This document shows, piece by piece, positions 1 to 6,257 of a stretch of DNA of 11,746 nucleotides; within the stretch, counting starts at the first letter, position 1; each line of letters opens with the position of its first letter. The notes beneath the pieces were generated by a model. It had not been told where the DNA came from. It was given only the letters and a program-made list of their open reading frames with translations, and made no database searches. A program made the position numbers and the translations under genes. The stretch lies in contig CAJPTT010000032.1 in the NCBI GenBank assembly GCA_905373565.1, positions 1 to 11,746 on the forward strand, read 5' to 3'. This DNA is from an uncultured Treponema sp. GTDB lineage: Bacteria > Spirochaetota > Spirochaetia > Treponematales > Treponemataceae.

Positions 1-2
1 TA

Positions 3-632
3 ACGCAGAAGATTGCCGAAGAGTCCGGCTCGCTGATGGAAGCATCGAGCGTTATCCAGCATATTGCATCACAGACAAACCTGCTTGCGATGAACGCTGC
101 GATTGAAGCCGCTCATGCAGGGGAAGCCGGCAAGGGCTTTGCCGTCGTTGCGGATGAAATCCGCAAGCTTGCCGAAGATTCCGCCATGCAAGGTAAGACG
201 ATTACCGCAACACTGAAAACGCTCAGCGGAGAGATTGAAACACTTTCCGCTTCGTCCAAAACGGTCGAAGAAAAATTCAATGCAATCTTCACCCTTGCCG
301 AACAGGTTAAAGCAATGAGTGACCAACTGACTGAATCGATGAGGGAACAGGAAAACGGCAGCAAGGAAGTGCTGTCCGCCATTAAAAACATCAATATGGT
401 AACGGTGGAAGTGCAGGCCGGTTCGGAGGAAATGCTGAAAGGCGGAGAAGGTGTTGCACAGGAGATGCGGAAATTGGATGATTTAACCCGCATTATTACC
501 GACAGCATGAACGAAATGGCAGCGGGGGCGGTAGAGATTAACAACGCTGTCCAAGAAGTCCGCGAAATAACGCAGAAGAATAAGCAGAGTATTGAAAGTT
601 TAGCCGAAGAGGTAGGAAAGTTTAAGGTCTAA
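3..632 (+). CDS. Methyl-accepting chemotaxis protein, C-terminal signalling domain (5' partial)
   Basis: The reading frame is open from the window edge, so the sensor, membrane and HAMP parts lie upstream. What remains is the cytoplasmic coiled-coil signalling domain of a chemoreceptor, which docks the CheA kinase and CheW adaptor. The highly conserved hairpin tip is visible as IASQTNLLAMNAAIEAAHAG, followed by GEAGKGFAVVADEIRKLAEDS. The rest is Glu/Gln/Ala-rich heptad repeat, with possible methylation-site pairs such as the EE in QAGSEEM. It ends EEVGKFKV, with no NWETF-type CheR-binding pentapeptide. An internal ATG at 36 falls inside the domain and is not a real start. Identification as an MCP is near certain. 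The ligand cannot be inferred because the sensor domain is missing. No clear terminator follows before the convergent gene that ends at 709. Confidence 0.95.
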   Translation, partial: TQKIAEESGSLMEASSVIQHIASQTNLLAMNAAIEAAHAGEAGKGFAVVADEIRKLAEDSAMQGKTITATLKTLSGEIETLSASSKTVEEKFNAIFTLAEQVKAMSDQLTESMREQENGSKEVLSAIKNINMVTVEVQAGSEEMLKGGEGVAQEMRKLDDLTRIITDSMNEMAAGAVEINNAVQEVREITQKNKQSIESLAEEVGKFKV

Positions 633-708
633 GATTTCATAGTGCCTAAGAACGGACGAAGCGCATCATTACCGATGACAAAGAAGATGCAGGCTGTTTT
701 CAAAAGTG

Positions 709-1143
709 TTAGGCATGCGCCGGTATTCGATACTCCGCGTAACGGACATTTTTCTTTTCTACGGCATCGCGCAGGGAGCGTTCGACTTTTGAAAGCGCGG
801 AATTTCCGGTTTTTACTTCGACAAAAAGCACTTCATCGACTGTTCCCGTAGAAAGCCCCTGAAAGGCGACAAAGTCTACGGGTTTCCCGACAAATCGGAT
901 TTCCGTCGGATCGGCAGGGAAATCGGGAAAAAATGCTGCAAATTGTTCGGAAAGCTGCCCATTCAGCACTGCCCGCGATCGTTTAACGGCATCTTCGCGG
1001 GCAATTTTAATCTCTTTGGTGAGGCACTTGCTTGCGGACAGCTGCCCGATTTTTCTTCCGAGGAAAAAGGCGACGATAATGAATGAAATGCTTGCAATCG
1101 CTAAGATAAACAGTAAAAGCTTTAATTCTATCGTATCAAACAT
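709..1143 (-). CDS. Membrane-anchored protein related to Holliday junction resolvase-like endonucleases
   Basis: This encodes 144 residues. The ATG at 1143 (MFDTIELK) is chosen because GAGGAGG lies just upstream. A longer reading from a GTG at 1158 would place the start inside that ribosome-binding site. Residues 8-29 form one hydrophobic segment, followed by a basic stretch (about 43-60). The C-terminal part looks like a PD-(D/E)XK nuclease core: Asp90 in KPVDFVAF, then Glu109 and Lys111 in FVEVKTG, then a helix with KVERSLRDAVEKK. This arrangement resembles the family annotated as endonuclease related to archaeal Holliday junction resolvase. The in-vivo substrate of that family is not established, and a membrane anchor is odd for a recombination enzyme. 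It is convergent with the chemoreceptor gene. Family assignment is fairly good; activity is inferred. Confidence 0.75.
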   Translation of the reverse strand: MFDTIELKLLLFILAIASISFIIVAFFLGRKIGQLSASKCLTKEIKIAREDAVKRSRAVLNGQLSEQFAAFFPDFPADPTEIRFVGKPVDFVAFQGLSTGTVDEVLFVEVKTGNSALSKVERSLRDAVEKKNVRYAEYRIPAHA

Positions 1144-1195
1144 AATTTTCCTCCTCACAAGTTTCTTTTTCCGATATCAATTGTTCTATACTATG

Positions 1196-1318
1196 TTATT
1201 GTGAGTATCGGTTGCTTGCAGTATTTCTAAAGTTTTCGGTTATATTGAGGCGGCGCAGCTCATCGAGTGTAAAGTCGATAGCATAGAAGGACATCTTAGC
1301 ATGTTTTAGATGTCTTGA
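1196..1318 (-). pseudogene. Possible relic of a glpQ-type glycerophosphodiester phosphodiesterase gene
   Basis: The minus strand here encodes SFYAIDFTLDELRRLNITEN followed by about 11 unrelated-looking residues and a TAA at 1198-1196. The segment YAIDFTLDELRRLNITENF closely resembles, from memory, an internal block of GlpQ-type periplasmic phosphodiesterases (E. coli GlpQ has YYAIDFTLDEIKSLKFTEGF). In a real enzyme this block lies in the middle of a protein of about 350 residues. Neither the upstream metal-binding region nor the downstream half is present. Only about 30 residues are recognisable, so this is a fragment left after deletion or rearrangement, not a working gene. It sits in the gap between the endonuclease-like gene and the phosphatase promoter. 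A short expressed peptide is possible but unsupported. Confidence 0.5.
1290..1314. repeat. Inverted repeat upstream of the phosphatase promoter
   Basis: GACATCT (1290-1296) and AGATGTC (1308-1314) form perfect 7-bp arms around an 11-nt spacer, with a wobble pair and a further pair outside. The repeat ends 13 bp before the predicted -35 box of the histidine phosphatase gene. It could be an operator half-site pair, or merely a remnant of the decayed glpQ-like segment it overlaps. There is no run of T on either side, so it is not an intrinsic terminator. Confidence 0.35.
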
Positions 1319-1327
1319 TTGCTCCCC

Positions 1328-1356
1328 TTGCCGCGAAAGCTTAATCAGCTTATACT
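1328..1356 (+). promoter_or_regulatory. Sigma-70-type promoter of the histidine phosphatase gene (leaderless geometry)
   Basis: TTGCCG (1328-1333), a 17-bp spacer and TATACT (1351-1356) make a good housekeeping promoter. Only 7 nt separate the -10 box from the ATG at 1364, so transcription would begin at or next to the start codon. No Shine-Dalgarno is present, which fits a leaderless mRNA. Confidence 0.55.
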
Positions 1357-1363
1357 CTGTAGT

Positions 1364-1909
1364 ATGAAGCTTTTTGTTGTGCGACATGGTGAAACGGACG
1401 GGAATGTAAAAGAACTTGCTTGCGGTATTTCAGAATCGACATTGACGGAAAAGGGCAGGATGCAAGCACAGGCATTGGCAAATCGATTAAACGAAGATAG
1501 AGAAAAAAATAACATTACTACGATTTATGTATCCCCGCTCAAACGCGCGAGAGATACGGCGGTATATATCGAGCGGGTATTACAACTGACTGCTATACCG
1601 GAAGCCCGCCTAAAAGAGATAAATTTCGGCGATTTTGAAGAGAAACCGTGGAATAATCCCGAATTTTTATATATTCATAAAAATCCTTTTTTAAAATTCC
1701 CCGGCGGAGAGTCCTTTGCACAGGTCGCACATCGGGCGTACAGCATGATAGAAGAGGTAAAACGGGAGCATACTTCAAATGGGAACGTCCTGTTTGTCTG
1801 TCACGGCATACTCACCGCCGCCATCTATACCTATTTTAAACCATTTTCATCAGAAGAACTGTTGCGGCTGGAAATTAAAAACTGCCAGTTGCTTGAGTTT
1901 GATTTGTAA
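1364..1909 (+). CDS. Histidine phosphatase family protein (phosphoglycerate-mutase-like)
   Basis: This 181-residue protein belongs to the RHG branch of histidine phosphatases, which form a phospho-histidine intermediate. The motif VVRHGETDGN places the catalytic R7-H8-G9 at the extreme N-terminus. SPLKRARDTA holds the second arginine (R61), KEINFGDFE the probable general acid E85, and VCHGILTAAI the second histidine H147. Length and motifs match the small broad-specificity phosphatases (PhoE/CobC/GpmB-like); the substrate cannot be told from sequence. The ATG at 1364 is preferred over an upstream in-frame TTG (1319) because the RHG motif then begins at the usual distance from the N-terminus. 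There is no ribosome-binding site, and a -10 box lies 7 nt upstream. The 3' end overlaps the convergent pseudouridine synthase gene by 35 bp (1875-1909). Confidence 0.9.
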   Translation: MKLFVVRHGETDGNVKELACGISESTLTEKGRMQAQALANRLNEDREKNNITTIYVSPLKRARDTAVYIERVLQLTAIPEARLKEINFGDFEEKPWNNPEFLYIHKNPFLKFPGGESFAQVAHRAYSMIEEVKREHTSNGNVLFVCHGILTAAIYTYFKPFSSEELLRLEIKNCQLLEFDL

Positions 1910-2957
1910 GGATTGCAGAAGCTTTTTCTCTCCAATCGGGAAAATATCGGGTAAGGCATTTTTCCATTTCGGGAAAAAGCGGAGCTTCAATGTAAGCAGG
2001 GATATCTGCCGGTCTTGAGGCAGGAAAAAACAACTGCCATGCATGGAGCTGATACCGCGTACAGCCCGGAAGCGGCATCTCGCCTCGATATTTGCGATCC
2101 CCTGCCAACGGATGCCCTACACCCATTGAATGCTTTCGTATTTGATGCTTTTTACCGGTGATAAGTCGGAAAAGCATGAGTGAGGCGTCAATGTCTTTCC
2201 TGTATCCAATCGAATAACACTGCGTCAGAGTTTTGCTGTCTTTGTCTTCGGCGGTAATAAGCTGTGTTTGCATAGCGCCGCGTACAATGCCTAGATAGTA
2301 TTTACCGACTGTTTTTTCCCGCAAACACTGAGAAAACCATTGGGCACCCGCAAGTGTCCGTGAAAAGCACAGTACGCCGGTGGTATCTTTGTCAAGCCGG
2401 TGCAGCGGCCCAGGGGTAAACGATAGGCTTCGTGAAGAATTACTACCGGGATGAGTAATTGATAGTATATCAGGAGATAATAATTGTGCGGAAGCTCCGG
2501 ACAGCAGCGTATCAATGCTATAGCTGCCGTGTACGGGGAGTCCGGCCGGCTTATTTACGATAAGGATGTCGGATGTCTTTAACAAGATCGGAATAGCAAT
2601 AGGATGGCGGTCTTGCCGAGCGGATGCGCAATCCGACCTATCGGATGCGAATGCTTTTTTACTTTGCCGGCTGCTTAGGGCGGATGTTTTTCTGCGCTGC
2701 AGATTATCTTTGTTGCTTTTCTCTGTTGCTTGTAGTAGTTGTCCAGCCGGTTGTTCGGGAGAAAGAAGCGATGCGGCAATCGATAACGTATCGCCTGCCG
2801 CTGTCCGATAATTAAGCGCTGTCCGTTTTCCATTGATGCGGATTACTCCTTTACGGATTGCCGCATACAGCGCTGAAAGCGGGATATCTGCAAGAAATTT
2901 CCTGATTACGCGGTCGAGCCGCCTGCCCGCATCGTTTTCCGAAAGGATAAATTCCGT
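1875..2957 (-). CDS. RluA-family RNA pseudouridine synthase with N-terminal S4 domain, no canonical start codon
   Basis: The product isomerises specific uridines of rRNA or tRNA to pseudouridine. The frame reads, from about 2957, EFILSENDAGRRLDRVIRKF and continues as a typical S4 RNA-binding domain to about residue 50. A basic, low-complexity linker of about 60 residues follows (rich in S, K, R and Q). The synthase domain runs from about residue 125: LIVNKPAGLPVHG, then HRLDKDTTG with catalytic Asp near residue 189, then GKKHQIRKH and HPLAGDRKY. Only from TTG 2585 is there a standard start, and that would delete the S4 domain. Upstream there is no ATG, GTG or TTG back to the in-frame TAG at 2972-2970. 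The likeliest initiation site is ACG at 2957, directly after the phosphorylase stop (TAAAACG, where TAAAATG would be classic coupling), with AGGA about 10 nt upstream; ATC at 2948 is an alternative. It is the third gene of its operon. Catalytic family is certain; start and target RNA are not. Confidence 0.85.
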   Translation of the reverse strand, partial: TEFILSENDAGRRLDRVIRKFLADIPLSALYAAIRKGVIRINGKRTALNYRTAAGDTLSIAASLLSPEQPAGQLLQATEKSNKDNLQRRKTSALSSRQSKKAFASDRSDCASARQDRHPIAIPILLKTSDILIVNKPAGLPVHGSYSIDTLLSGASAQLLSPDILSITHPGSNSSRSLSFTPGPLHRLDKDTTGVLCFSRTLAGAQWFSQCLREKTVGKYYLGIVRGAMQTQLITAEDKDSKTLTQCYSIGYRKDIDASLMLFRLITGKKHQIRKHSMGVGHPLAGDRKYRGEMPLPGCTRYQLHAWQLFFPASRPADIPAYIEAPLFPEMEKCLTRYFPDWREKASAILTNQTQATGSF

Positions 2958-2958
2958 T

Positions 2959-3786
2959 TTATGCTTTTCCTATGCGATCGATGCTGTTTAATACCAGTTG
3001 TTTAAACAGGGGCGCCGCTTTTTTACCTGCGTCCAGCACTTCTTTCTCACTCAATAGCGAAGTGCTAATACCTGCTGCAAGGTTTGAAATAAATGAAATA
3101 CCGCATACTCGCATACCGGCATGACGGGCAGCAACCGCTTCTACAGCGGTACTCATACCGACGGCATCAGCGCCAAGCGTCCCTGCAAGACGTACTTCCT
3201 GCGGTGTTTCATACGCAGGACCGGTGAATTGGCAATACACACCTTCTTGGAACGTAATGTTTAATGCTTCCGCCGCAGTTTTGATATGCATCCGGAGATC
3301 TTTATCATATACTTGCGTCATATCGGGGAACCGTACCCCGAGGGTTTCAAAGTTTTTCCCGATGAGCGGAGAAGGCACAAAGCAGGTGATGTGGTCGGTA
3401 ATCAGCATGAAGTTACCTGCACTGAAATTTTTGTTTACTCCGCCGGCGGCATTGGTTAAAAAAAGGATTTCCGCACCCATCAGCTTCATAATCCTGATGG
3501 GAAGCACCACATCGGTCATAGGATAGCCTTCATAATAATGAATTCTACCCTGCATAATAACAACGGGAATTCCATCGATTTTTGCAAAGACAAACGCCCC
3601 GCGGTGTCCCGGTGCTGTGGAAAGCGGAAAATTGCGGATGGAGGCATAAGGGATTACGGCATCAACCTGCAATCCGTCTGCAAGATCTCCCAACCCGGAA
3701 CCAAGTACCAATGCAATTTTAGGAGTGTAGGGGATGCGCTCCTTTACGTTTTTAAAACAATGCATCAATTTTTCTTCAGGGTTCAT
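2959..3786 (-). CDS. Purine nucleoside phosphorylase (class I, trimeric type)
   Basis: This 275-residue enzyme cleaves purine nucleosides with phosphate to free base and (deoxy)ribose 1-phosphate, a cytosolic salvage step important in treponemes with limited purine synthesis. Visible motifs are the phosphate-binding LGSGLG (S30), GHRG (H61), GRIHYYEGY (R81, H83), TNAAGG, FTGPAYETPQE (E193), VGMSTAVE (M211, S212) and ISNLAAG (N235). An Asn at the last position is typical of enzymes that use 6-oxopurines (inosine, guanosine). Of three in-frame ATGs (3816, 3804, 3786), the one at 3786 is chosen because AAAGGAAA lies 4 nt before it and it gives the normal family length. That ribosome-binding site directly follows the stop codon of the upstream hypothetical gene, so the two are cotranscribed and probably translationally coupled. 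The pseudouridine synthase frame starts right after its stop. Confidence 0.95.
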   Translation of the reverse strand: MNPEEKLMHCFKNVKERIPYTPKIALVLGSGLGDLADGLQVDAVIPYASIRNFPLSTAPGHRGAFVFAKIDGIPVVIMQGRIHYYEGYPMTDVVLPIRIMKLMGAEILFLTNAAGGVNKNFSAGNFMLITDHITCFVPSPLIGKNFETLGVRFPDMTQVYDKDLRMHIKTAAEALNITFQEGVYCQFTGPAYETPQEVRLAGTLGADAVGMSTAVEAVAARHAGMRVCGISFISNLAAGISTSLLSEKEVLDAGKKAAPLFKQLVLNSIDRIGKA

Positions 3787-3796
3787 ACGGTTTCCT

Positions 3797-4294
3797 TTAA
3801 ACATCTGTACTGACATTTGTCAACAAGCGTTCTATATCAGCCAAGTCTGTGATACGGCTTGCAACGGTTTTACCTCGCCCTGCTGCTTTTTTATCATATT
3901 CAAGCGTTGCATGATAGAGTTCAAGTAACATGGAGGCCAGTACGGCAAGATTCGGCCCTAAATTACTGAATGCCATATTGCGGTATACCTTATCGGCGGT
4001 CGCCATTTTGGTATTTGCTTCGGTAATTGAATTAATATTAGGAAGAACATCGCGTCTGACTAAATAAATAAAACGAGCAAGAGCAATGATATCATAATAA
4101 AGATCGTCAAGGTGAAAACCTTGCAAGACAAAATCTTCGGAGTGTTCGGTCAAATCAACGATATGGCGTGATAAATCAATATTGGAAAGAATTTGCGCAA
4201 ACAAGGGGCGTAAAAAGCGCGTTGCAATATTTTCGTTATAATGCCTTCCAATTCTAACGATTATTTCAGCAATTATTCTATCATCAACTAACAT
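3797..4294 (-). CDS. Hypothetical protein, mostly helical, first gene of the phosphorylase operon
   Basis: I do not recognise a family. The 165 residues are rich in Leu, Ile, Ala and charged residues, with no signal peptide or clear membrane segment; it looks like a soluble all-helical protein. Notable stretches are FHLDDLYYDIIALARFIYLV in the middle and NLGPNLAVLASMLLELYHAT near the C-terminus, then the basic KKAAGRGKT. The ATG at 4294 has no ribosome-binding site, but a -10 box lies 7 nt upstream, the same leaderless arrangement as the phosphatase gene. Its stop codon abuts the ribosome-binding site of the purine nucleoside phosphorylase (10-nt gap), so it shares that operon. This could imply a role linked to nucleoside or RNA metabolism, but that is context only. 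It is probably conserved within treponemes. Confidence 0.75.
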   Translation of the reverse strand: MLVDDRIIAEIIVRIGRHYNENIATRFLRPLFAQILSNIDLSRHIVDLTEHSEDFVLQGFHLDDLYYDIIALARFIYLVRRDVLPNINSITEANTKMATADKVYRNMAFSNLGPNLAVLASMLLELYHATLEYDKKAAGRGKTVASRITDLADIERLLTNVSTDV

Positions 4295-4301
4295 AGTATT
4301 T

Positions 4302-4330
4302 ACTATATATCAGTTTACGGTTTTTTACAA
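4302..4330 (-). promoter_or_regulatory. Promoter of the hypothetical/phosphorylase/pseudouridine synthase operon (leaderless geometry)
   Basis: On the minus strand TTGTAA (4330-4325), a 17-bp spacer and TATAGT (4307-4302) are followed after 7 nt (AAATACT) by the ATG at 4294. No Shine-Dalgarno fits between. The promoter lies back to back with that of the helicase gene in a 118-bp divergent region (4295-4412). Confidence 0.5.
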
Positions 4331-4373
4331 GTCGTTATCCGAGCAGTTATGTAGCAGTGTTACGACAGCAGTC

Positions 4374-4402
4374 TGTAAATTTATCTTCGTATCTGATATA
4401 CT
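4374..4402 (+). promoter_or_regulatory. Extended -10 promoter of the DEAD-box helicase gene (near-leaderless)
   Basis: TGATATACT (4394-4402) is an extended -10 element. The -35 at 17-bp spacing is poor (TGTAAA, 4374-4379), as is common for extended -10 promoters. Ten nucleotides (CGCACCGATT) separate the box from the ATG at 4413, leaving a leader of only a few nucleotides and no Shine-Dalgarno. Confidence 0.5.
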
Positions 4403-4412
4403 CGCACCGATT

Positions 4413-6257
4413 ATGGATATATCTTTTAGAGATTTGGGACTCGATGAGTCCGTGTTGAATGCGGTAGCGGCAAAAGGGTTTGAAGAGCCGACACCCATTC
4501 AAGTGTTGGCAATTCCGCGCCTCTTAAACGGCGATGCGAACGTTATTGCAAAGGCGAGAACAGGTACCGGTAAAACCGCCGCCTACGGATTGCCGCTTGT
4601 ACAGGAATTGAGGGAACCGCGGGAAAAACCGCGTGCGTTGGTATTGGTGCCTACTCGCGAACTTGCGCTGCAAGTCGCTTCGGAAATAGAATCCTTTAAG
4701 GAAGGAACCCATCCCCGTATCACGACCGTATACGGTGGCGCGTCGATTGTCGAACAATTACGAAACTTAAAGCGCGGATGCGAAATTGTCGTAGGAACCC
4801 CCGGCCGTGTTATCGATCATTTGGAACGCGGCTCACTGAATTTGGACAGTATCGAATATTTTATTTTAGATGAAGCTGATGAAATGCTGAACATGGGCTT
4901 TATCGAAGATATCGAAACGATATTCAAAAAGGCGAATCCCGATTCGCGGGTACTGATGTTTTCGGCGACGATGCCCAAGCAGATTTTGAAAATCGCTGCC
5001 GACTTTATGGGCGAATATGAAATTGTAGAAGAAGAGGCATCGGAAGAACCGCTGCCGCTTACCGAACAGTTTTTTTGGATGGTGAGGGAAGAAGATAAAA
5101 GCGAGGCCTTGGTGCGTCTGATCGACACCGCCGAAAACTTTTACGGGCTGGTCTTTTGCCAAACTAAGGTTGACGCCGATGCGGTTGCAAAAGAGCTTGA
5201 CGAACGGCATTACGAAGCCGCCGCTTTGCATGGAGACATCCCGCAGGGGCAGCGCGAAAAAATCTTGAGCCGTTTTCGGGCGGGGAAAACCCGTATCCTC
5301 GTTGCAACCGATGTCGCCGCCCGCGGTATCGATATCGAAGGGATTACGCACGTTGTCAACTATTCTATTCCGTATGACGGCCCCACCTATACCCACCGTA
5401 TCGGCAGAACCGGACGGGCGGGAGCGAAGGGGACGGCGGTAAGTTTTATCCGCCCGAATGAACGGCGCAGGATCGACTATTTGCGCCGCCATGCACGAGG
5501 CGAGCTGCAGGAAGGAAAAATTCCTTCTATAGAAAAAGTCCTCGCGCAAAAACAGGAGCGGCTCTTTTCCGATCTGCGGCGGAAGCTGGATACCGTCCGT
5601 GCCGAACATACGGTCAACAAGCCTTTTATCGAACTCGCACAGGAACTCTTAGCCGAAAACAAAGCAAGCTTCGCCACAGCAGAAGAAAACGCCGTCGTGT
5701 CCTACGCCGAGAATACCGAAAGCAGCGTCAAGCATATCGACAGTGCCGAAGTGCTTGCTGCCGTGCTACAGTTGCATTACGGTTCGGTACTGTCGGCATC
5801 CCATTACAGAAATATCAAAATCCCCCGCACCGAAGACAAGCGCGGAAAATTCTCCGGCGGGAATACCATCCGGCTCTATATCGGATTAGGCAGAAAGGAC
5901 GGGACAAGCAAGCGGAGCCTCGCACAGTTTTTCAGTACCTTGCTTTCCATCCCCGAACATGCGGTTGACCGTATCGAATTATTCGACCGCTTTTCGCTCG
6001 CAGATTTACCGGCCGATGCCGCTCACGAGGCGCTGAGGCTTTCAAAGAAAAAAGCCAACATGCCGCACATCCACATCGACACAAAATCGGATAGCGTAAA
6101 CGAAAAAAGCCCGCATACAGCCGGCTATACAAAAAAAAGCCCTTCACGAAAACTGCGTGAAGGGAACCGGCGCGAAGCCTTTTTCCGCGACAAAGACACG
6201 AGAAAGAAACATCCCGTTAGCGCAGGCTCCGCCGCTGCCTACAAAAAGCGGAAATAG
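4413..6257 (+). CDS. DEAD-box ATP-dependent RNA helicase with DbpA-type RNA-binding domain
   Basis: This 614-residue helicase unwinds RNA duplexes with ATP, typically in ribosome assembly, cold adaptation or mRNA turnover. The motif set is complete: Q motif (FRDLGLDESVLNAV...GFEEPTPIQ), motif I ARTGTGKT (48-55), PTRELALQV, TPGRVIDHL, DEAD at 153-156, SAT, LVFCQT, ATDVAARGIDI and HRIGRTGRAG. A charged linker follows, then about residues 485-545 form the DbpA-like RNA-binding domain (TIRLYIGLGRKDG, VDRIELFDRFSLADLP). A basic tail ends in AAAYKKRK. The layout matches CsdA/DeaD-type helicases rather than short RhlE forms. In other bacteria DbpA's domain recognises a 23S rRNA hairpin; whether this one does is unknown. 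The start has no ribosome-binding site but follows an extended -10 closely. The last 40 residues are encoded partly over a reverse-strand terminator hairpin (6131-6164), and a hairpin array begins 4 nt after the stop. Confidence 0.95.
   Translation: MDISFRDLGLDESVLNAVAAKGFEEPTPIQVLAIPRLLNGDANVIAKARTGTGKTAAYGLPLVQELREPREKPRALVLVPTRELALQVASEIESFKEGTHPRITTVYGGASIVEQLRNLKRGCEIVVGTPGRVIDHLERGSLNLDSIEYFILDEADEMLNMGFIEDIETIFKKANPDSRVLMFSATMPKQILKIAADFMGEYEIVEEEASEEPLPLTEQFFWMVREEDKSEALVRLIDTAENFYGLVFCQTKVDADAVAKELDERHYEAAALHGDIPQGQREKILSRFRAGKTRILVATDVAARGIDIEGITHVVNYSIPYDGPTYTHRIGRTGRAGAKGTAVSFIRPNERRRIDYLRRHARGELQEGKIPSIEKVLAQKQERLFSDLRRKLDTVRAEHTVNKPFIELAQELLAENKASFATAEENAVVSYAENTESSVKHIDSAEVLAAVLQLHYGSVLSASHYRNIKIPRTEDKRGKFSGGNTIRLYIGLGRKDGTSKRSLAQFFSTLLSIPEHAVDRIELFDRFSLADLPADAAHEALRLSKKKANMPHIHIDTKSDSVNEKSPHTAGYTKKSPSRKLREGNRREAFFRDKDTRKKHPVSAGSAAAYKKRK
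6131..6164 (-). terminator. Reverse-strand intrinsic terminator inside the helicase coding region
   Basis: CCCTTCACG (6140-6148) and CGTGAAGGG (6156-6164) form a perfect 9-bp stem with a 7-nt loop. Read on the minus strand the stem is followed by one C and then eight T (complement of the A run 6131-6138), a textbook rho-independent terminator. On the plus strand there is no T run. The only upstream minus-strand genes are the sugar permeases ending at 6730, so it may end a long 3' untranslated transcript. Confidence 0.65.

Noticed and set aside
643..715. TGCCTAA/TTAGGCA inverted repeat between the chemoreceptor and endonuclease-like genes
   Set aside because: Only 7 bp with a loop of about 60 nt and no T run; compatible with chance.
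3787..3816. Longer N-terminus for the purine nucleoside phosphorylase from ATG 3816 or 3804
   Set aside because: It would overlap the upstream gene, lacks a ribosome-binding site and adds residues beyond the usual family start.
4866..5609. 247-codon open frame antisense to the helicase
   Set aside because: It is a shadow of the strongly conserved helicase motifs and shows no recognisable protein signal.
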